Origin: Reticulitermes speratus
Lineage: Eukaryota; Arthropoda; Insecta; Blattodea; Rhinotermitidae
Direction: 5' to 3'
DNA: 64,000 nt
NCBI GenBank assembly: GCA_021186555.1
Contig: JAJKFL010000005.1
Location: forward strand, 48,821,135 to 48,885,134
Positions 1 through 9,612 of this stretch are shown here, piece after piece. Each line of letters opens with the position of its first letter. The stretch's first letter is position 1. A program made the translations under genes and the position numbers. The notes under the pieces were generated by a model. That model made no database searches. It was not told the DNA's origin and worked only from the letters and a program-made list of their open reading frames with translations.

Positions 1-4
1 CACT

Positions 5-60
5 TTAACATTATCCTCCCATCTACGCCTAGGTCTTCCAAGTGATCTCTTACTTCAAGG
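5..60 (-). mobile_element. LINE family 1 fragment (3' coding end)
   Basis: Closely matches the minus-strand coding end of the LINE at 30723-31245 (shared blocks ATTATCCTCCCATCTACGC and GGTCTTCCAAGTG). It is cut by the window edge. No frame can be followed beyond about 18 residues. Confidence 0.6.
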
Positions 61-108
61 TTTCCACCATGACATACAGAGCTAATATAAAGGCAACGAT
101 ACAAAATT

Positions 109-358
109 AATTAATTAATTAATATCATGCATTATAATTCAATATAACTCATCCACTATCATTCATCATTATCATTGTCATTCAGTATCATTGTGATTAT
201 CAATTTATTCATTATCATTCATCATCCTTATCATTCATTGTCATTCAATACCACTATCATTCAGCATAAATTTCAATCATTATCATTCAACATCATTTAT
301 TATCAAACTGATTCAGTTTCAGCATCATTATCATTCAGTATCATTCAGTATCATTCCC
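109..358. repeat. Simple and low-complexity repeat (TTAA)n then degenerate TATCATTCA-type
   Basis: A short (TTAA)n run at about 109-122 is followed by about 220 bp of degenerate 6-9 bp repeats built on TATCATTCA and CATTATCATT. The open frame across it is a by-product of the repeat and not a gene. Confidence 0.7.
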
Positions 359-535
359 CCAACGCCCTCCATACTCATCTTCATCATGGTATTAATCTTA
401 ACGAAAGCAAAAGTGGGCGAAGACTGGAGACTTCAAAACGAAGGACATCTGTTTCGTATATCGGAGCAGAATTGGACACAAAAATACTTTGCTGTTGAGT
501 TTCAGTCTTCGAAATGTCTTAACATATTTAGTTTC

Positions 536-868
536 ATTAAATTAAGTTATAGACCAACCGATGCACACTAAAACCACTTTTTAAGTAGCTTTATTATTGA
601 AATTGTTAAAATTGTACCCCTACACGTGTTTCGATTTAAATATTCTATCGGCACTTAAAGTGCCGATAGAATATTTAAAATCATGTGTTTGAAGTGACTG
701 TAGCTTTTAGCAAAAAAACCCTGACGATGATCCTAGGATCAAAACACGTGTAGGGGTACAATTTTAACAATTTTAATAATAAAGCTACTTAAAAAGTGGT
801 TTTAGTGTGCATCAGTTGGTCTGTAACTTAATTTAATATGACGAAGATGCACGGTGTCAACAGTGGAA
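536..868 (+). mobile_element. Hammerhead-type foldback retroelement (family A, copy 1)
   Basis: Arms of about 95 bp at 537-632 and 739-836 are inverted repeats. They carry the family landmarks GTACCCCTACACGTGT and a GTGCATC..GTTGGT block, and the right end finishes in GATGCACGGTG. The element is bracketed by a 12-bp direct repeat ATATTTAGTTTC (524-535 and 869-880), a likely target-site duplication. The centre holds a separate perfect 22-bp hairpin (635-656 / 658-679, 1-nt loop). Such long TSDs with a hammerhead-like core are expected of Penelope-like retroelement ends; that family assignment is inferred. Confidence 0.65.
717..756 (+). ncRNA. Degenerate hammerhead ribozyme motif
   Basis: CTGACGA (721-727) is followed by the usual extra T, a self-complementary helix II (GATCC/GGATC), then AAAA (741-744) where GAAA is required, a C..G helix III with an ACGT loop, GTA (750-752) and GGGG. 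The G12-to-A change should abolish catalysis. The opposite arm keeps GAAA but has lost the CTGANGA half. Confidence 0.5.
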
Positions 869-880
869 ATATTTAGTTTC

Positions 881-1844
881 GTTATATTTTGCTGTAAGGT
901 CGGAAGTGAGATCTCAATGCGCTAAGTAAGGTCAGGAGAAATTACTGTTGAAGCTTTAGTAGCACAGTTAGACACTCAACTTTCGCGTTTCTGCACTTTC
1001 CTGCACGTTACGACTCATAACAAGGAAAGCAGACAGTGAGGATATTAACACAGACCATGTACATTCCTAAACCAGCGCCTTTCCTACCTCCAGGACGTAC
1101 GTAATAAGGAAAGAACAACGTGCTGCTTTATGTAACGTGCGGAATTTAAACTTTCAAGTACGGAAAATATTTGAGTAACGGTCAGGCTGCAATTAAGTTG
1201 AGGTGTTGATCACATAGACAGTAAATTATATACAGCACGAAAAGTAAAACTGCCTTCTGCGTAATTAAAGACATGCGTGGTGTGGCGCCAATCTTTCTTA
1301 TACCTTCGGCTGTAGCCTACAAACAGCAAGTAACAGATTTTTGGAAAAAAATTATTGAACACAAAAATGTGTGTTTTGATTTTCTCTACAACTTTTGTCT
1401 GAAACATATCTCATTCTAAGAAGAATTCAGCAAGATACTGTCATAAATGTACATAGGTCTTCATGTAAAGTACCGTTATTCTTGTCGGATTTTAATGAAA
1501 CTTGAATTTTCGCTACAAATTTTCTAAAAATACTCAAATATCAAATTTCATGAAAATCCGTCCAGTGGAAGCCGAACTGTTTCATGCGGAAGGATAGACG
1601 GGCATACATACATACATGACGAAGCTAATAGTCGCTTCTCGCAGTTCTACGAACGCGCCTAAAAAAATGGACAGCCGACAAGTGGTGGTCCCTATTTTCG
1701 ATCATACGTCGTAAAATCCTATTAGACTATAGAGCATTTAAATTTCAGAGTGGTAATCTTATTAATTATTAAACAAAGAAGTTTCTTGGACTGCAGAAGC
1801 CTTCTTCACGACAAGACAAGCCAAGTGTACTGGTTCTGCAGCAA
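881..1844. other. No gene recognised
   Basis: AT-rich non-repetitive DNA. Near 1535-1615 a stretch with CATGAAAATCCGTCCAGT followed by a CATA repeat resembles the decayed 3' tail seen in many insect retroelements, but no coding frame accompanies it. Confidence 0.5.
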
Positions 1845-2905
1845 TTAACCCTTTAAGTCGAGTGGTCACTATATGTACCACCAGCTTTAACATTCACAAA
1901 TTCTACGTTCTGCCCACACAGTGTATTTATGTGTTTTGTGTGGATCTCAGAACAAACAGCGATTATTTCACTGTACAGCATTAACTGACTGGTTTGTATA
2001 ACTGAGACGGAGTGTGTTTACTGCGCGGTACGGACTGTGTTTATGTGTTTTATGTGGATCTCAGAACAAACAGCGATTATTTCACTGTACAGCATTAACT
2101 GACTGGTTTGTATAACTGAGACGGAGTGTGTTTACTGCGCGGTACGGACTGTGTTTATGTGTTTTGTGTGGATCTCAGAACAAACAGCGATTATTTCACT
2201 GTACAACATTAATTGACTGATTTGTATAACTGAGACGGAGTGTGTTTACTGCGCGGTACGGACTGTGTTTATGTGTTTTATGTGGATCTCAGAACAAACA
2301 GCGATTATTTCACTGTACAACATTAACTGACTGATTTGTATAACTAAGACGGAGTGTGTTTACTGCGCGGTACGGACTGTGTTTATGTGTTTTATGCAGA
2401 TCTCAGAACAAACAGCGATTATTTCACTGTACAACATTAACTGACTGGTTTGTATAACTGAGACGGAGTGTGTTTACTGCGCGGTACGGACTGTATTTAT
2501 GTGTTTTATGTGGATCTCAGAACAAACAGCGATTATTTCACTGTACAGCATTAAGTGATTGGTTTGTATAACTGAGACGGAGTGTGTTATGGTATTAGTG
2601 TTTACATGGCGCTGGTATGGACGCGGACCTGTATTTATGTGTTTTGTGTGGATCTCAGAACAAACAGCGATTATTTCACTGTACAACATTAACTGACTGG
2701 TTTGTATAACTGAGACGGAGTGTGTTTACTGCGCGGTACGGACTGTATTTATGTGTTTTGTGTGGATCTCAGAACAAACAGCGATTATTTCACTGTACAG
2801 CATTAACTGACTGGTTTGTATAACTGAGACGGAGTGTGTTTACTGCGCGGTACGGACTGAATATTTATATATAGTTTAAGTTTATCTTAGCGTTTAAATA
2901 GTTAA
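1845..2905 (+). mobile_element. TTAA-bounded piggyBac-like element with 114-bp satellite array (A)
   Basis: The left end TTAACCCTTTAAG (TTAA 1845-1848) is followed by the family leader (GTGGTCACTATATGTACCACC, then TTCTGCCCACACAGTG). Eight 114-bp units follow, each with GATCTCAGAACAAACAGCG and GTTTACTGCGCGGTACG. A diverged right end closes at TTAA 2902-2905. One unit (about 2588-2637) carries a 23-bp insertion. TTAA targets and CCC-starting short inverted ends are typical of the piggyBac superfamily. No transposase frame is present. Confidence 0.7.
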
Positions 2906-3675
2906 TTCAGAGAATGCTACTAATATTTTCTCATTAATGCGTAGCCAGCTGCCAAATACATTTAAATAATCCTGTAAGTTTTGTATCAACTGCCGTAAGA
3001 TCTAACCCAGAGAGAATTTCAAACAGTTAACACAACATACACGTATGAATGCATCCAACCGCAAAACATCTTTCGATAAGCACTTTCTCACGTGAATAAA
3101 GACGCTGCCTTAACGTCACAGTTTTATACCGAACACAAATTCCAGCATATTACATACACATATCGGAATGGGAGTCCAAGAAAACATTACCTGCAAAGCG
3201 TTAGTTACATAGTCCCTTTCTGACAGGGACAATCGTTCTAAGCAGGATGCACAAAGTAACCACACATCACTAACTGGGCTGTAACGACCCGGAATTCAAA
3301 CATACAATTTTTAAAAATCGGACGCCGATAATTGTTGTGGAATGTTGTTTTAACGTATTAACTGGGTCTGCTGCTTTATGTGGCCTCGTCAATATTTCGG
3401 AAATTTACGGTGGCCAAGAGAATTTTATACTTAATAGACATGTAAGTAATGAGAGGTTTTAGAAAATTACATTATTGGCTTCATGGCTCACACTCATAAT
3501 CAAACATTATGGCTAACAAATCTAGGAGGATGTGATGGGTTAAGTATGTAGAAACTTGTATTATTAAATATTCTCAACGGTGTGTAATTTTGATGAAAAT
3601 ACTTAACCACTCTAGTTCTTAAAATGACGAGCGGCTATCGTTAAATGTCAAAGATCTCTGTTTGGTTCGCGGTAG
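2906..3675. other. No gene recognised
   Basis: Non-repetitive AT-rich sequence with no convincing coding frame, tRNA-like head or inverted repeat. Confidence 0.5.
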
Positions 3676-4125
3676 TACAGGTAGGTCCCGTTTTACGACG
3701 GTCCATTTCACGACTTTTCACATTAACGACTGTTTCAAAATATTACCTCGAATAGTACATACTTGGAAAAATTTTAGGAATTTTGGACCCTATCTCATTC
3801 AAATACATTATATTTTGGTCTCGTTTTACGACTTTCATTTTACGACCCTGTTTTGCTGGAACCTAACCCTGTCGTTAAACGGGTCCCATTTTGGTCTCGT
3901 TTTACGACTTTTAAGTTTACGACCCTGTTTTGCTGGAACCTAACCCTGTCGTTAAACGGGTCCCATTTTAGTCTCGTTTTACGACTTTTCATTTTACGAC
4001 CCTGTTTTGCTGGAACCTAACCCTGTCGTTAAACGCGTCCCATTTTGGTCTCGTTTTAAGACTTTTCATTTTACGACCCTGTTTTGCTGGAACCTAACCC
4101 TGTCGTAAAACGGGTCCTACCTGTA
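3676..4125. mobile_element. TA-flanked MITE with internal 77-bp tandem repeats
   Basis: Near-perfect terminal inverted repeats of about 22 bp (starting at 3678 and ending at 4123: CAGGTAGG..CCCGTTTTACGAC) are flanked by TA on both sides, as expected for a Tc1/mariner-type MITE. The inner part (3813-4110) is about four copies of a 77-bp unit that itself contains TTTTACGAC and GTCGTTAAACGGG, pieces of the terminal repeat. No transposase is encoded. Confidence 0.8.
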
Positions 4126-4438
4126 TTTGCGTCTTGACACTCCTGGCCTTGTCGTTGTACCGACTGAGGTATCAGGACGGTCTAAGCAACTAGGACGATG
4201 GACAAAGTGTAAACGAACTGATTCAATCAGCGCTGTTTACTGCCACCTGACACTCCTGTAACGTAAGTGGAATAAACAAGTGCTTACTGCTTTTAGAACT
4301 ACTTAGCACCACACACTCTCTGCTTCTGTGCAGTTCTAGCTGACACACAACACTTTATTTAAACAAACTAACTATATCTTACAATGCAAACACAACTTTC
4401 ACCACAAGCAAACCCAGCAGATGTAAGACTAAAACCAG

Positions 4439-4698
4439 GCCGTGCCATGGCTCAGGCGGTTAGTCGCCGGCCTCTCACCGCGGAGGCCCGGGTTCAACCC
4501 CGGGACAGTCCATGTGGGATTTGTGGAAGACAAAGTGGCACTGGGACAGGTTTTTGCCCGAGTACTTCGGTTTTCTCCTGTAAATTTCATTCCACCCGTG
4601 CTCCATAAAACTGATCATCTTCATCACAGGGTTGCACAAGAAGCCTTAAGGCTGCGGTGCGTCCGTAGCATCTGCTGTGGGGTCCTTCTAAAAAAAAA
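4439..4698 (+). mobile_element. SINE family 1 (tRNA-headed)
   Basis: The tRNA-like head has an A-box (TGGCTCAGGCGGTTAG) and a B-box (GGGTTCAACCC). It is followed by the family body (CATGTGGGATTTGTGG, GGGTTGCACAA, GGTGCGTCCGTAGCATCTGC) and an A-rich tail. AAAACCA just before the head recurs at the tail and may be a short TSD. Other copies lie at 6941, 14408 and 38047. Confidence 0.85.
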
Positions 4699-4741
4699 CC
4701 AACATATTATAAGCACGTATCTTAGCACACAGGCAAATATC

Positions 4742-4830
4742 TGAGGATTCAGGTCTTCTGGGATGTGACACTGTGTCCTTGGGCAAGTACTTCCCGACGT
4801 TTCGAAGGAAAGGATCAAGAGGTCCACGAA
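4742..4830 (-). mobile_element. Family B foldback fragment
   Basis: It has the family terminus GGTCTTCTGGGATGTGACAC followed by CCCGACGTTTCGAAGG, the reverse complement of the GAAACGTC core. Only one arm is left. Confidence 0.55.
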
Positions 4831-5115
4831 CAATGCCGGCATTTCACATCCGACGTATTATCCTCGCAACTAAGGATAACACTCAATGACGGATGCCTAT
4901 TTCCGGGACGCCCCTAACAGAAAGGAGTGTTGTCCTACCAAACGTGTTATTCGGTTACTATATATAATGTTATTTATTGTACTTATGAACAGTGCCAAGT
5001 TTACGGTACTTGTTGCGCACAATTATACGTAAGAGGGAGGAATTACATATTTGCGTCTGTGTTTACTTTCAGTTTTCTTTCCTCTTGTCAGTCTACGTTT
5101 TTTTACGTTCTTCCA

Positions 5116-6938
5116 CTAACCCTCTAAAGTCCAGTGGTTACTATATGTACCACCAGGTTTAACATTCAACAATTCCACGTTCTGCCCACACAGTGTATTT
5201 GTGTGTTTTGTGTGGATCTCAGAACAAACAGCGATTATTTCACTGTACAGCATTAACTGACTGGTTTGTATAACTGAGACGGAGTGTGTTTACTGCGCGG
5301 TACGGACTGTATTTATGTGTTTTGTGTGGATCTCAGAACAACCAGCGATTATTTCACTGTACAATGTTAACTGACTGGTTTGTATAACTGAGACGGAGTG
5401 TGTTTACTGCGCGGTACGTACTGTATTTATGTGTTTTGTGTGGATCTCAGAACAAACAGCTATTATTTCACTGTACAGCATTAACTGACTGGTTTGTATA
5501 ACTGAGACGGAGTGTGTTTACTGCGCGGTACGGACTGTATTTATGTGTTTTGTGTGGATCTCAGAACAAACAGCGATTATTTCACTGTACAACATTAACT
5601 GACTGGTTTGTATAACTGAGACGGAGTGTGTTTACTGCGCGGTACGAACTGTATTTATGTGTTTTGTGTGGATCTCAGAACAAACAGCGATTATTTCACT
5701 GTATAACATTAACTGACTGGTTTGTATAACTGAGACGGAGTGTGTTTACTGCGCGGTACGAACTGTATTTATGTGTTTTGTGTGGATCTCAGAACAAACA
5801 GCGATTATTTCACTGTACAGCATTAACTGACTGGTTTGTATAACTGAGACGGAGTGTGTTTACTGCGCGGTACGAACTGTATTTATGTGTTTTGTGTGGA
5901 TCTCAGAACAAACAGCTATTATTTCACTGTACAGCATTAACTGACTGGTTTGTATAACTGAGACGGAGTGTGTTTACTGCGCGGTACGAACTGTATTTAT
6001 GTGTTTTGTGTGGATCTCAGAACAAACAGCGATTATTTCACTGTACAACATTAACTGACTGGTTTGTATAACTGAGACGGAGTGTGTTTACTGCGCGGTA
6101 CGGACTGTATTTATGTGTTTTGTGTGGATCTCAGAACAAACAGCGATTATTTCACTGTACAACATTAACTGACTGGTTTGTATAACTGAGACGGAGTGTG
6201 TTTACTGCGCGGTACGGACTGTATTTATGTGTTTTGTGTGGATCTCAGAACAAACAGCGATTATTTCACTGTACAACATTAACTGACTGGTTTGTATAAC
6301 TGAGACGGAGTGTGTTTACTGCGCGGTACGGACTGTATTTATGTGTTTTGTGTGGATCTCAGAACAAACAGCTATTATTTCACTGTACAGCATTAACTGA
6401 CTGGTTTGTATAACTGAGACGTAGTGTGTTTACTGCGCGGTACGGACTGTATTTATGTGTTTTGTGTGGATCTCAGAACAAACAGCGATTATTTCACTGT
6501 ACAACATTAACTGACTTGTTTTTATAACTGAGACGGAGTGTGTTTACTGCGCGGTACGGACTGTATTTATGTGTTTTGTGTGGATCTCAGAACAAACAGC
6601 GATTATTTCACTGTACAACATTAACTGACTGGTTTGTATAACAGACGGAGTTAGTTTACTGCGCGGTACGAGCTGTATTTATATATAATTCAGGTTTAAC
6701 ATTCACAAATTCCACGTTCTGCCCACACAGTGTATTTATGTGTTTTGTGTGGATTCAGAACAAACAGCCACTATATAGCCTACATGTACGCATTTAGAGT
6801 GAAACCGTACGATACCTTGCAAACAATAAACCCGTGTACTTCGTCAGGCACTACACCATTTCCATTCTTGTTATAACCCAGACAGAGTGTGTTCACTGTA
6901 CAGTAGGTCCTGAATCTTTAAATATATATTTGGGTTAA
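5116..6938 (+). mobile_element. TTAA-bounded element with 114-bp satellite array (B)
   Basis: The left end is CTAACCCTCTAAAGTCCAG, where the TTAA has decayed by one base. The same leader as element A leads into about 13 units of 114 bp (about 5195-6670). Next comes an internal right-end/left-end junction (about 6672-6735), one degenerate unit, and an end at GGGTTAA (TTAA 6935-6938). Units are nearly identical, which implies recent homogenisation. SINE family 1 is inserted right after the end. Confidence 0.7.
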
Positions 6939-6940
6939 TC

Positions 6941-7231
6941 TTTTTTTTTGGGGGGGGGGGGGGAAGTGCCCCGCAGCAAATGCTACGGACGCACCGCAGC
7001 TTTGAGGCTTATTGTGCAACCCTGTGATGAAGATGATTAGTATTTTCCCCTTTCTTCCTTGTAATGGAGACCAGTGGAATGAAATTGACAGGGGAAAACC
7101 GAATTACTCGGGTAAAAACCTGTCCCAGTGCCGCTTTGTCCATCACAAATCCCACATGGACTGACCCGGGATCGAACCCGGACCTCCGTGGTGAGAAGCC
7201 GGCGACTAACCGCCTGAGCCATGGCACGGCC
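6941..7231 (-). mobile_element. SINE family 1, minus strand
   Basis: The minus-strand head ends at 7231 (reverse of GGCCGTGCCATGGCTCAGG) with a B-box GGGTTCGATCCC. The tail side is a T run followed by about 14 G (an A/C tail on the element's own strand). The homopolymer lengths may be sequencing-dependent. Confidence 0.85.
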
Positions 7232-7345
7232 TAAGTTTCGTCGTTAAAGTGTTCAATGTGTTTGTAACACACAGGGGTGCGTCTTAAGGCGTCAGAGGGT
7301 ACAGTGACAAGTGTAAACTATATTACACGTAATGTCACGTTTAAT

Positions 7346-7604
7346 TTTATTTTAGGTTCACCGTGCATTGTCACTAAATCAATGTCACGTCACCAACCAA
7401 ATACACTTCATTTAAAGAAACCAATATAAGGTTTCCTTAAAATCGTTTAAAAAGCCCCTACATATGTTTCGGCTTCTAGAAAGACCCCCCTGATGATGGC
7501 TTTCTAGAAGCCGAAACATATGTAGGGGCTTTTTAAACGATTTTAAGGAAACCTTATATTGGTTTTTTTTAAATGAAGTGCATTTGGTTGGTGATGTGAC
7601 ATTG
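7346..7604 (+). mobile_element. Hammerhead-type foldback retroelement (family A, copy 2)
   Basis: The best-preserved small copy. Inverted arms run from about 7381 to the centre and out to 7604. The left tail starts with TTCACCGTGCATTG (7357 on). A 12-bp direct repeat GTCACGTTTAAT flanks it exactly (7334-7345 and 7605-7616). The palindrome centre is the ribozyme helix II, and only about 16 nt around CCCCCTGATGATGG are unpaired. Retroelement origin is inferred from the TSD plus ribozyme; there is no coding capacity. Confidence 0.75.
7486..7528 (+). ncRNA. Hammerhead ribozyme, minimal type I, consensus core
   Basis: Helix I is CCCC (7486-7489) / GGGG (7525-7528). The core is CTGATGA (7490-7496) followed by one extra T, helix II GGCTT..AAGCC, GAAA (7513-7516), helix III of C-G plus A-U closing an ATAT loop, and GTA with cleavage expected after A7524. 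All invariant hammerhead core residues are present. A 2-bp helix III usually needs a dimer to cleave well. Activity is not shown. Confidence 0.75.
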
Positions 7605-7654
7605 GTCACGTTTAATGCTCACTGTTATACGTAGCCGATATATTCATCATTCAT

Positions 7655-7752
7655 TCTGTAGTCTGTCTTACGACAGGTCCGTAGCCTCTTCAAAAGCGAG
7701 TTCTCCACAGGTGCGATCTAGTGCTTCCTCTTTCAATTTCCAGTATCTTTTG
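7655..7752 (-). pseudogene. LINE family 2 RT tail fragment
   Basis: The minus-strand sequence matches the extreme 3' coding end of LINE family 2 (compare 16271-16516): the blocks CTGTCTTACGACAGGTCC and GATCTAGTGCTTCCTCTTTC encode the terminal GPVVRQ-type and KLKEEALDR-type residues. Truncated and disrupted. Confidence 0.7.
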
Positions 7753-8351
7753 TAGCCGATACAAATACACAAATAATTTTTTCAGCCACCTCGATTGTAA
7801 TCTTTCTCAATTACGACAAAACCTACTGAGGCGACGCACGGCTTCACTTTTATTGACGCTAAAGACAGAGGGAGACAGCCTAATGACTAGGGCGGTGCTG
7901 CATTCGTGTCACGTGATCGGAAAGATCGAGACATGCAACAGTGGGATATCACAATCAGTCCACGAATCAGCTTTCAATGAAACAAGAATTCAATTAAAAA
8001 TTAATGGACTCTTAAGTATGTGGAAAGGAATAATTAGTTACATTTTCCAATTTCTTGTTAGCTGTGAGGCTTTGTATACAATTATGTATAGAAAACAGGA
8101 AAACTAGCAGTAATTTAAAGTTAGAACCAGCTGTCTGGTTTGAATTAGCCTGTAATTAATAAGCTGCTACCAACAACACAATCTTAATTAAACGTTTGAA
8201 GAGTAAGAACAACATAGAAGTATTTTTCTGTCCCATGGGCCCCGATACCCGACGGAGCACTGCTTTATTTGGAGGTTTCCAGGCTTCGCCCGCTTGTAAC
8301 AGAGTGTGGTGAGTAACGTGACAGGGGGAAATTTCAGCGGGAACTAGTATA
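7753..8351. other. No gene recognised
   Basis: A 128-residue open frame starts in the LINE fragment at 7721 and runs to 8107. It has no recognisable domain, signal or homologue I know, and its first residues are LINE antisense. I treat it as chance. Confidence 0.5.
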
Positions 8352-8773
8352 TACAGCAATACCTCGCTCTTTCGACGGGTTAGGGATCAGAGCACTGACG
8401 AAAGTCGAAGCATAGCTTTTATTTAGCTTGCAAATGCATTAGGGCCGCCAAAAAACACAAATATCTAACTATATAACACTTGCGAATGCGTGCAACACCT
8501 AAATAAACAGAAATAAACATAAGAATAAATAGAATAAAAAGATAAAAAGCAAATATAAGACATTCAATGCGGACAATTTCAAAAAACAGCGCACACAGAA
8601 CGACTTTTATTCAAAGACTGAACGACGAAAGAAACAAGAAGGCGAACGGTGGTGACGAAATGCGACGAAAGAGCGAAGCAAGCGAAGAAATTTGGAAATG
8701 TGGTTATAATTGAAAACCGAAGAAAGTGCGAAGCGACGAAACTCGAAGCGGCGAAAGTCGAGGTATTGCTGTA
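8352..8773. mobile_element. TA-flanked MITE, TACAGCAATACCTCG ends
   Basis: Terminal inverted repeats TACAGCAATACCTCG (8352 on) and its exact complement ending at 8773, each extended by TTTCG-rich sequence, are bounded by TA. The interior is rich in CGAAAG/GAAGCGA motifs. The pattern is typical of pogo/Tigger-type Tc1/mariner MITEs. No transposase is present. Confidence 0.75.
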
Positions 8774-8781
8774 GGTGTATA

Positions 8782-8863
8782 TACAGGGCATACACAAAAG
8801 AATGGTGCGGTTTCAACAGTGAATACTGTTGAAACCGCACCATTCTTTTGTGTATGCCCTGTA
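8782..8863. mobile_element. 82-bp palindromic TA-MITE, copy 1
   Basis: The ends TACAGGGCATACACAAAAG and complement form an almost perfect palindrome with GAATGGTGCGGTTTCAAC stems meeting in the middle. It is flanked by TA and sits only 8 bp from the preceding MITE. A hairpin this short cannot code for protein. Confidence 0.85.
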
Positions 8864-9439
8864 TATATATATATATTATATATATGCATTAGTGATCAAT
8901 TGTCAAGGTCAGGTGTTGCGCGCGCAATCTCTTTATTTAATACCCACAGCTCATATGTCTAAGTTACATAAATGTAAATAAGTTAGGAAGTATTACTGTA
9001 CGACACGAACGCTTTTCTTCCTGTTTGTCTAATTGTGTCAAAACTGGCGAGACTTACACAAAGTGCGTGCTGCTCATGAAGCATCTGATCACTACACGCA
9101 CGTTCCGTGACACGTGTTACCAATATCTCTCACTCTACACACGCAAATGGCTCTCCAGATGTGCGCAGAAACGTGCGCAGATCTTCTGGCAAGGTGTCTG
9201 TTGTTTTTTGTACGATTTTCGATCAAATCGGTGGAGAGATTTGTTTATAAACAGTCAAGTATCGCAGTTCACACCAACCGTTCACATGTTCTATAGTTGT
9301 TTGATGCGTACAGACGGACGGACGGACGGAGAGACCTTTAATATGCCCTGAGGAGGCATGCGGACGCGCTAGAAATCGTCGTATCACGATCGTCAACTAG
9401 CATATGACGCCGTGTCCATTGGTAAATTACTGAAACGAT
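8864..9439. other. No gene recognised
   Basis: An AT repeat follows the MITE. A GACG-type short repeat lies at about 9311-9331 after GATTTTCGATCAAATCGG, resembling a decayed retroelement tail. No supported coding frame. Confidence 0.5.
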
Positions 9440-9600
9440 TTCAGGCTTCCACTGCCATGTTGATGACATCTACGCTCTTCTGGGATATTACGCAGCGACG
9501 AGTGGTAATCATTTAACGACGTTTCGAAATAACCTATCCGTCCCATCTTCAAGGGTCAAGAAGTCTTGGAATTCTTGACCCTTGAACGGTGGTCTTACAG
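9440..9600. mobile_element. Family B foldback element, partial
   Basis: The left tail TTTCAGGCTTCCACTGCC, then CTCTTCTGGGATATTACGC, ACGACGTTTCGAAA and CATCTTCAAGGGTCAAG are all family B landmarks. The inverted partner survives only as TTCTTGACCCTTGAA (9578-9592). Confidence 0.6.
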
Positions 9601-9612
9601 CTTACAAGGTGA

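Noticed and set aside
1985-2860. Hammerhead ribozyme inside the 114-bp satellite unit
   Set aside because: The unit has CTGAGACGGA but no GAAA and no pairing that would make helices I-III.
7721-8107. 128-residue plus-strand frame
   Set aside because: Starts inside an antisense LINE fragment; the remainder has no motif and AT-rich codon use like the surroundings.
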